Below are positions 32,930-41,100 of a DNA stretch of 64,000 nucleotides, piece after piece (the stretch's first letter is position 1; each line of letters starts with the position of its first letter). The notes under the pieces were generated by a model. It ran no database searches. It was not told where the DNA came from and was given only the letters and a program-made list of their open reading frames with translations. The translations under genes were made by a program, and so were the position numbers. This stretch comes from Candidatus Bathyarchaeota archaeon (lineage in GTDB: Archaea; Thermoproteota; Bathyarchaeia; Bathyarchaeales; Bathyarchaeaceae): NCBI GenBank assembly GCA_026967815.1, contig JAPUUO010000001.1:1-64000 (forward strand), in the 5' to 3' direction.

Positions 32930-33717
32930 TCGGTTATCTCAACTTTATATCTTTGTAAGGCAAGATACACCTCTTTGGTTATCTTGCCTTGCTTGTAGTA
33001 GCCTTCGGCAATTTCTTTTAGGTACGCCTCCTTGGCGGCTTTATATACAGCAAAGGCTTTTTCGGGAGTGTTAAAATAGCCTAAGTGAACTTTATGAGTG
33101 GGTGTGTTGATTTGCGCAATATAAGAATTTTCGACCCTTGAAACTCCTATTGGATAGTTGCCTCTACTTCTTTTGCGTAGCAATATTAGGGTATTAAGTC
33201 TATTGGGCACGAAACAACATGTTTTGGGCGAATAAATCTTATTTCCCTTTACGAGTATGTCTTTGTCTAACTGATACCCCTCTTGATAACCGTTTTCGGG
33301 ATTGTCAAACCACTTTTTGAAGTTTGAAAATGTGTGCCATTCCTCGCACACCGAACATTCTTTATAGGTAGGGTATTTATCTTGGTATTTCTTTTCGTAG
33401 CATCGTCTTAACATTGTAAACCAATATCGGTATGCGGTGGTTTGTCTGACATTAGGCATGTCATTTATCCCTACTCCGAGTACCAACTTGGATTTGCGCA
33501 AAGAACGCATCCTTTCTCTTCCACACATCGGGCATCCTCTTTTGTGCCCAATGTGGTCTGTAGGGCGCATGGAAAATTCGCCATGAGAAGGGCATATTAT
33601 TGCTACATGCGTGAGTTTGTCTGTATAATTTACTTTGGAATAATCATAACGGCATCCGTGTATCTTTTGCGCCCGTAGTATAAATTCTGATGTGGTAAGA
33701 TTGTTTCCGTTTGGCAT
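32926..33717 (-). CDS. DUF723/AP2-type homing endonuclease-like protein
   Basis: The 263-residue protein begins with a DUF723-type zinc module: 'AQKIHGCRYDYSKVNYTDKL', 'IICPSHGEFSMRP' and 'CPMCGRER'. The middle has 'CSVCEEWHTFSNFKKWFDNP' and 'YSPKTCCFVPNRLN', an HNH-like fold found in phage AP2 proteins. The C-terminus 'VHLGYFNTPEKAFAVYKAAKEAYLK' is AP2-like DNA binding. It is transcribed against its neighbours, AT-rich, and inserted between portal and tail genes. Confidence 0.8.
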   Translation of the reverse strand: MPNGNNLTTSEFILRAQKIHGCRYDYSKVNYTDKLTHVAIICPSHGEFSMRPTDHIGHKRGCPMCGRERMRSLRKSKLVLGVGINDMPNVRQTTAYRYWFTMLRRCYEKKYQDKYPTYKECSVCEEWHTFSNFKKWFDNPENGYQEGYQLDKDILVKGNKIYSPKTCCFVPNRLNTLILLRKRSRGNYPIGVSRVENSYIAQINTPTHKVHLGYFNTPEKAFAVYKAAKEAYLKEIAEGYYKQGKITKEVYLALQRYKVEITD

Positions 33718-33830
33718 ATACTAAATTTGAGTTTATAACGCTCGGCGGAATGGTTTACCATTATCTTATCAGCACTACAAGATTACTAAAATTTCGCGAG
33801 ATAGCCAAAGATTATTTCGGATATTTTTGT

Positions 33831-33892
33831 TAAATTTGCAATCATAAAAGAGCCATGAGCCTGCAACGCCCAAAGCGTTGTGGGCTTTATTG
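33831..33892 (+). promoter_or_regulatory. -7 box and AGAGCC leader hairpin (copy e) of the tail-tip operon
   Basis: TAAATTTG (33831-33838) is followed after 10 nt by AGAGCC-AT-GAGCC (33849-33861). The second copy enters a hairpin GCAACGC/GCGTTG with GCC/GGGC flanks (about 33858-33885), then TTTATTGTT. The -33 box is poor. Confidence 0.5.
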
Positions 33893-33917
33893 TTATAACT
33901 CAGAACAAAGAACTTAT

Positions 33918-34016
33918 ATGGAAGAACATAAGGACAACCCCGACAAAGCCGAGAAGTCTCCAAAAATAGACAACAACGCCGACCGGAAGGACATAGCAGA
34001 CAACGACAACAAATAA
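33918..34016 (+). CDS. very small Asp/Lys/Asn-rich peptide (tentative)
   Basis: ATG 33918 to TAA 34016 encodes 32 residues, almost all charged or Asn ('MEEHKDNPDKAEKSPKI'). The frame also continues upstream to ATG 33855 inside the leader hairpin. It may be a leader peptide of the tail-tip operon or simply non-coding. Confidence 0.3.
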   Translation: MEEHKDNPDKAEKSPKIDNNADRKDIADNDNK

Positions 34017-34026
34017 CGCATCAAAC

Positions 34027-34593
34027 ATGGTATCCAACTGGAATAAGACAAAAGTGATGGAGATGGCCGAATCCAGGATAATCACCTATTCGGGCCGGTC
34101 TCTATGCGACAACTACCGTAATCCGCTCCAAAGGTGCGATACGGCGGCGCAAGCGATACGCCTCTACAAAAACTGCATCAGCTGGGCGTTGCAGGAGCGT
34201 TACCCGACCAAGGATGACCTTCTCGCTTTCGCGCCCAAAGAGACGCTTGCCGAAAACGGTGTCTTCATTGATACTGTGTTTGACGGCGAGCGCATCGACT
34301 CTCATATCTGCTGCGTGTTCCTCAATTGCTGTGGATGGATAAACACCGGCCTTAACCTTGACAAGGCGATTATCCCTATGCTGTATCTGAGCGAAGGGAG
34401 CGAACTGGAAGTCAAGGTTGACGAGGGCCTTTTAAACCACGTGCCCGTAGAACTGTATTATAGCAGCAAGGTCGGCGGCAATGTGAAAGCCATGTCTGTA
34501 AAGGACCGCAATCACCTCACAGCAAAGGATAATGTCGGTTTTACCGACGAGCAACTGAGTGTTGACCCCGATTTAGATAATGCCGACCTATGA
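34027..34593 (+). CDS. hypothetical tail-module protein
   Basis: The 188-residue protein has a helical first half ('AAQAIRLYKNCISWALQERY') and a beta-rich second half ('LYLSEGSELEVKVDEGLLNH'). It is the first gene of the tail-tip operon and overlaps the next by 4 bp. Possibly a baseplate or tail component; no family is recognised. Confidence 0.65.
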   Translation: MVSNWNKTKVMEMAESRIITYSGRSLCDNYRNPLQRCDTAAQAIRLYKNCISWALQERYPTKDDLLAFAPKETLAENGVFIDTVFDGERIDSHICCVFLNCCGWINTGLNLDKAIIPMLYLSEGSELEVKVDEGLLNHVPVELYYSSKVGGNVKAMSVKDRNHLTAKDNVGFTDEQLSVDPDLDNADL

Positions 34594-35066
34594 TAAGTGT
34601 AAGGATAAAGATAGGTGACGGAGCGGTGGAGGACACCTTCGCGGCGCACAAGCTGATTTACCTTTCGGCTGACAACCGCACGGAGGCTCCGATAAAGAAG
34701 CGCGACGCCTCGAGCTACGCCGAGCAAGCCGGAGACAATGTCGACCGCCGCACGGTGCAGGACTCCTTTGACTATAAGGTGACGTTCATCATCGACGGGC
34801 AGAACACCGACCTCGACAACGTGAACGCAATCATAGCTGCGTTTAACCGCAAGCTCTACACGCAGCCGGCTGACAGCGATATACGCACCTACAAGGAGGT
34901 GGCTTTCTTCAATGACTTCAAGCGCGTCAAGATTGTCGGCATACCCGAGCCGATTGCCGAGCCTAAAGAGATGAAGCGGAGCCGCAATGGATTTGACTTC
35001 GCCGAGGTGGAGTTTGTAATCCACGCGAACGACCCCACTAAGTGTGATTTCAATTTGAGTATGTAA
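34590..35066 (+). CDS. distal tail-like protein
   Basis: The 158-residue beta-rich protein precedes the giant tip protein. Strands such as 'VRIKIGDGAVEDTFAAHKLIYL', 'DYKVTFIIDGQNTD' and 'FAEVEFVIHAND' fit a Dit-like or gpL-like tail-tip adaptor. It would link tail tube and host-recognition apparatus; this rests on order and secondary structure. Confidence 0.6.
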   Translation: MISVRIKIGDGAVEDTFAAHKLIYLSADNRTEAPIKKRDASSYAEQAGDNVDRRTVQDSFDYKVTFIIDGQNTDLDNVNAIIAAFNRKLYTQPADSDIRTYKEVAFFNDFKRVKIVGIPEPIAEPKEMKRSRNGFDFAEVEFVIHANDPTKCDFNLSM

Positions 35067-35102
35067 CCTTTTGAGCCGAGAGCCTACGCCTTATGATACG
35101 AT

Positions 35103-38100
35103 TTGATTCCTGACATAATCAAAGTCGGATTCCCCGACTATGCTACTTTGACCCATGCCACGGTCAGCCTCGCCGATATGGGCGAGAAGTCCATAGCTAC
35201 CCAAATCAAGATTGATGCCGCTGTCGCGCCCGACTTTTCACACGACTGGGAGTTGCGCTTCCAGGGCGAACGTTACATCATGCCGTTGCGCAAACCCCAG
35301 GGGTCAAAGGATAATACTACCCTTAATGCGACAATAGACCTGACGTTTCAGCATTGGGCCATATATCAGCTTAAACGTTGGATGTTCTTCTCGCTGCCCG
35401 ATGTGGAGACGGGTTCGCCATCGCCCGACAAGTGGGTAGTGCCTTTGCAGCTCAATCTCCGCGACTTCTGCGCTGTGTTTGCCCGTGTACTGGAGTATTG
35501 GTATGGCGATACTATAACTTTGGATCTTAACCCTGCGTGGAAGTTCAAGGCGGAGCCGTCTACAGTCGACATCAGCTATTCATTCATATGGGATGTGCTG
35601 ATTAAGCTCTATGAAATCTATGCCGTCCGTTGGTTTATCGAGCCTACAGGTGACGCGGACCACTACGTAATCCGCATCGGCTATCCGGCTGTAGAAGTGG
35701 AGCATATCTTTGAATACGGTTTTGAGGGCGGTCTGCTTAAGGTGGAGCGGCAGGTGCAGAGCGAGGAAATTCGCAACATGCTTCTTGGCCGCGGTGGTGA
35801 CAAAAACCTCCCTTTGCGATATTTTAAGGACAAGGACCCCGGCAACCCAAAATTCAGTCCCGACCCTGACTGGGTGCAGGAACTCGCCAATATCTATTTT
35901 GACCGCCTCCGCGGAGCTACTTTCCGCTCCTACGTGCAGGGGTGGAAGGCAGCGCATATATCGGAATATCCGGGCTACACGGCAGTAGGGGAGGACAATG
36001 CCTATGCGCCGTGGGCTTACCGCAAAGGCTACACGGACGCGAAGTTTGACCCTGTGGAATATGTCAAGGACGATGAGAGCATACTCCTATATGGTCCCCT
36101 TCTCGGTGCCCTTGACGATAACGACGATTTTTACCCTACGATACAGGGTACTGGCCTTGACATCGCGGTTGATGTGGAGCAGATTCTCAGCGACGATGTG
36201 CAGCAGTCGTCTGATGCCACTTCTGTAATATCCGATGTCAAGGGCGGCTCGCTGACACAGGTAATCTGGCATGGTACCACTGCCTCTTTCGTAATCCCCT
36301 GCGGCGACTTCATTGTACCCCCGGATTCGGTGGGCGTTCTTGTCACTGCGTCTACGGGCGCGTCGGCCTATTGGTGGGACTGGGTCAAACATGATAAAAA
36401 GGTGTTCCGTGAGCAGTTTGCCCCCAATGATTTTGAAATCCTGTCTACCGACATTGATGTCTTTGACTCTGCCGGCAATAAGCTCTCATCTTCTGTCGGG
36501 ATTCCTCCGGGGGCATATACGTGCCGGGTGCGTTATGAGGTGATTAACAAGATGGGGCAGCACGTGGACCTCGTGACTACAATCTCATGTAACGGACTCA
36601 AACTGACTACTTCGGCTTCGTCCAAACAGTGGTCCAATACTTTCGACATCTGGGTAAAGAATATCTGGGATTCGGCTCCGTTGCCCTCGGAATCGGATGC
36701 GGCTTATGCCAGGCGCGTGTGGGAGCCTGTGCTCGGTGACAGAGAGGGCAGCGAGGCCAAGGTGCTGTTTACCACAGGCAATCTGGCTGTCAGCGATGAC
36801 TACGAATTTACCATTGTGGAATATCCCGTTCCTGACAGTTCTAAATCATATACTTCACCTGATGGCGTGACCCATCAATCCCATTGGCGCATTCGCCTCG
36901 CGAAATCCGATGCCGACCTTGAATCTACAGGCGTGTATGTTCCCTCTACCAAAAGACAGGGTGCCCCGGGTGACCGTTTTGTGTTTATCGGCACGGAGAT
37001 GACCCACATTCCTTATGTGGTAGATGCAGAGAGGAGGCTTGACGATTGGAAAACTGACAATCTCGCGGATTTTAAGGACATCCGTCCTACTTGGGTCGTG
37101 ACGACTGACCGTGTGCGGCTTAACAACGAGGGGCGGCCTGACGCGCTTATCGGACAGCTTCGTATCGGTAATTCCATCCGTCTTGCCGACAGCCGTTTCA
37201 TCCAGCCTGTAGGTGATAAGGCTTATGAGACTCTATATCTCCAGTCGTTGACTATAACTTACCGCGAGCCGAGCAGCGATGATGCGGCTCTCAACCCCGA
37301 TGTAGAGATAGTTCTCGGCAACGATTATGCGGTCTCGGCCAATCCTGTATCTACCATGCAGGGCGATATTTCCGCGATACAGCAGCAGCTCGGCTCCATA
37401 AGTAATGTGGAGCAGATAGTCCGCGCCGTGGGCGATAGCCTGTATCTGCGCAAGGATGGCATATCCGACCGTTCGCTCTCGCCCACTCAATTCTTCTCGC
37501 TGCTGACTTCGGGCGATTTCCGCAACGGTGTTGTCGGCGGAGCGGGGTGGGGATTCTTCAAGGACGAGGACGGCAACTGGGTATTGGAGACGGACCGCAT
37601 AAATGTCCGCAGTGATTTGCAGGTCAATAATCTTGTCATCAACCAGGTGTCGGCTCGCGGCGGCATGCAGATCGACACGGCGGCTTCGATAACCATTACC
37701 AAGGTGATTGAGACGCAGCTTGAATATGTCTGCTACTTCGACCAGAAAAACGGCTCTGTGGCTAATCTTTTCAAGGTCGGCGATGTGGCCATGTCTATGG
37801 TCTATGATGAAAATTGGGACACGGATGCAAACCTTGTAAAGGCTTACCGCCGCAGGGTGACGGCTGTTGCTCCCGACAGCATCTCTCTGACCAAGGAACG
37901 CGATGGAGACCTCCGTCCGTCGTGGTGGATTGACAACGGGGTCAACGGCTCGGGAGTGCCATCGGTGGGTGATGTGGTGGTCCACTTCGGCAATTATAAC
38001 GAGAAGGCTCGTCAGTATGTCAAGGTGCGTGACGTGGTTGGTGGCGGTTATGAACGTTTTATTGACGGCCTTGACTCGGTAAATGCGTCCGGGGTGGAAT

Positions 38101-41100
38101 ACTTCTTTGTCGGACGACAGGCTGGTATGTACGGCGACCGTCCGCGCTGGTTTGTCGGCGATACTAACGGGTACATCGAGTGGGTCAACGGCCATCTTGA
38201 CATCAAGGGTCGCATCAGCGTACTCTCCACTATCGGCGGCAAGCCTGTGGGCGATTATGTCTCGGATGCTGCAAAGGCGGAGGCGGACAAGGCCAAGGCT
38301 GAGCTGGAGGCGAGCATCAAGGCTCTACAGGAGCAGGTTGACGGCGTGATAGAGAGTTTCAGCGGTTTCGGCGCACCCTCGCTGACCAACTTCCCGGCGG
38401 TGGAGTGGACCACGGATGCCGAACGCAAGGCTCACGACCGCGACATATACACCGACCGCACTCCCTATGTCGATGATGCCACTACGCCTACTTCGGGACA
38501 CTCCTGGAAGTGGTACTACAACACGCCTACCGACTACGGATGGACCAAAATAGCCGATTCGGACGCTGTCAAGGCTTTGCAGATGGCGCAGATGTCTGTC
38601 CGCGATTCCGATGTCTACTTTATCTCGCACACTTCTGCCACATCCGCGCCTCCATTGCCTGTAATAGGTATCAACGGCGAGATTACCGATGCCAAAGGGT
38701 GGTCTACGTCGGCTCCTGCATGGCAGCAGGACAAGTATATCTGGCAGACTACCTACACGGTCAAGGGCGACGGCTCTGTGTCGTTCACCGACCCGACCTG
38801 CATATCGGGTCGCAACGGCAAAGGCATTGCGTCAATCACGGAGCAATACTACCTGTCGACATCGCGCGACAATCCCGTCGGAAGCTCTGTCGGTTGGACC
38901 GACCGTGACCACCGCGAGCAGTGGACTGTGGGCAAATACTGGTGGACGCGCTCGAAGATAACCTACACCGACGGCACGAGCGAATACATCGGGGAGGTCT
39001 GCGTCACAGGCGCGGACGGCGTGGACGGCACGTCCGTGCTGGCAAGGTATTCGTCTGACCTTGCGAACTGGCATCCCACGATGCTCGCCACGGACATATA
39101 CATGCAGACATCCTCAGACGGAGGCAAAACATGGTCGCCAGCTGTGAGGATGACAGGTAGCGACTACACCGAAAACCTCATGCTAAAGACGGAGGAGCGC
39201 ATAGAACTGACATACTCCACCGACGGCGACCACTGGAGCGGATGGCCCGACCGAACCATCCACATGGAGCAGGGGCAGACCTACACCATATCGGGGCGCA
39301 CCAACGCCGAGGCATTCACAAATGTGCATACAGCCTCCATCGGGCTTTCAAGATGCGTCCTGTGGATATGCTCAAACCCGCAGTCGCCGCAGGGCGAGGT
39401 AAACCAGGTTGTGTCGGGTACTGACATGGCAACCGACGGCTCCACCGGCCACACGTTCGTATGGACCCGACCCACGGGAGACTACTACCTGCGCACGAAC
39501 TTCTACTCGGCTGGTACATGGTGGGTTGAAAAGGTCAAGGTGGAGAAAGGGCGCAACCCCTCGCCCGTGTGGACTCCCAACAGCTCGGAGATGGTGGGCG
39601 TGGACGGTCGCTGGCAGAAAATGCAGTGGGCTAAGAACAACTCGGAGACCGCAGCACCCACAAGCGGATGGCAGGACACGCCTTTGTCCGCCCTCCCCGG
39701 CGAATACATATGGACGCGCAGCGGATGGGTCATACCTCCGGCTACGGAGCCGTCATCCTACGGTGACGCGGTGCGCATCACGGGCGATGCAGGAAGCAAC
39801 GGAAGCGATGTCTACCGCCTTGACCTTGACAACGAGATGGCGGCGGTGGCGGTACGCCCCGATGGAGGTCTTGACAGCAATTCCGTGCTCCCTACAGCTA
39901 ATGCCAGCGTCTATAAGGGAGCGACAAAGCTGACAAGCGGCGTTGTTTTCTCCATTCCTCAGTATGACGGTGTCGCAGGGGTTTCAATCTCTCCCGAGGG
40001 CAAGGTGCAGGTACTCGGAACTGTCATGTCCAATGTGGCAAGGATAACCGTACAGGCCGTTGTTGACGGGCTGACGCTCACAACCATAATGACCGTCTAC
40101 AAGGTCAAGCCGGGACATGACGGCGCATCTGCCAAGGTTGTGGTGGTCAATGCCGACTCGCAGGTGTTCTCCTATGCCGACGATTTCTCGGGCAGCCCCT
40201 CGCCGTCTGCCATACGCATCACGGCCTCGGTGCAGGGCATCGCGTCTCCGGCTTACAGCTGGAGCTACAAGTTCCCCGGCGATGCGGATTTCACCGCTTA
40301 TGGCGCAGAGACAGGCGCGGTGCTCACCCTGTCGCCCACATGGCAGCAGTGGGGCAACCGCCGCTCTGTGACATGGCGGTGCACTGTCGACGGGGTGCAT
40401 GACGAGGTGACGGTGGCAAAGGTCAGCAGTGGAAAGAACGGCACGGACGGCACGGATGCCTACACCGTGCTGCTGACGAACGAATCGCACACTTTCGCAG
40501 GCGACGAGTCCGCAGCACTCGCTTCTTCCGCCGAATGCTCGGTGGTAGCATACAAGGGCGCGGTGCAGACCGCCGTGACAATAGGCACCGTCACGGGCGC
40601 ACCCCAGGGCATGTCGGTACAGACCGCCAACAACGGCACGACCTCCGCCAAAATCACCGTCAGCGTCACGCCGTCGCTCAAACAACGGCAGGGTGTGCTG
40701 AAAATCCCCGTGAGCGTTGACGGCAAATCGTTCACTAAAGACTTCTCTTGGTCGCTCGCACTCAAAGGCGAGGCTGTCACGGTAGACAAGGGCAAATCGT
40801 CCGTCACATATCAGACATCCACCAACTACACCACGCCCCCCACAGGCCAATGGCTGACGGCTGTGCCGTCTGTGCCCAACGGACATTATCTGTGGACGCG
40901 CACAATCGTTGCATACACCGACGGCAATTCCACTACGGCCTACAGTGTGGCACGGCAGGGTGTTAATGGCACAGACGGCACTAATGGCACAAACGGAGAC
41001 AGCTACACCAACAATATACTCCGCAACACCGACTTCCGCGAGGGCGGCCGTCATTGGTGGTTCATGTCAAACGGCGTGACGGCGGTTGATACTTCAAGGG

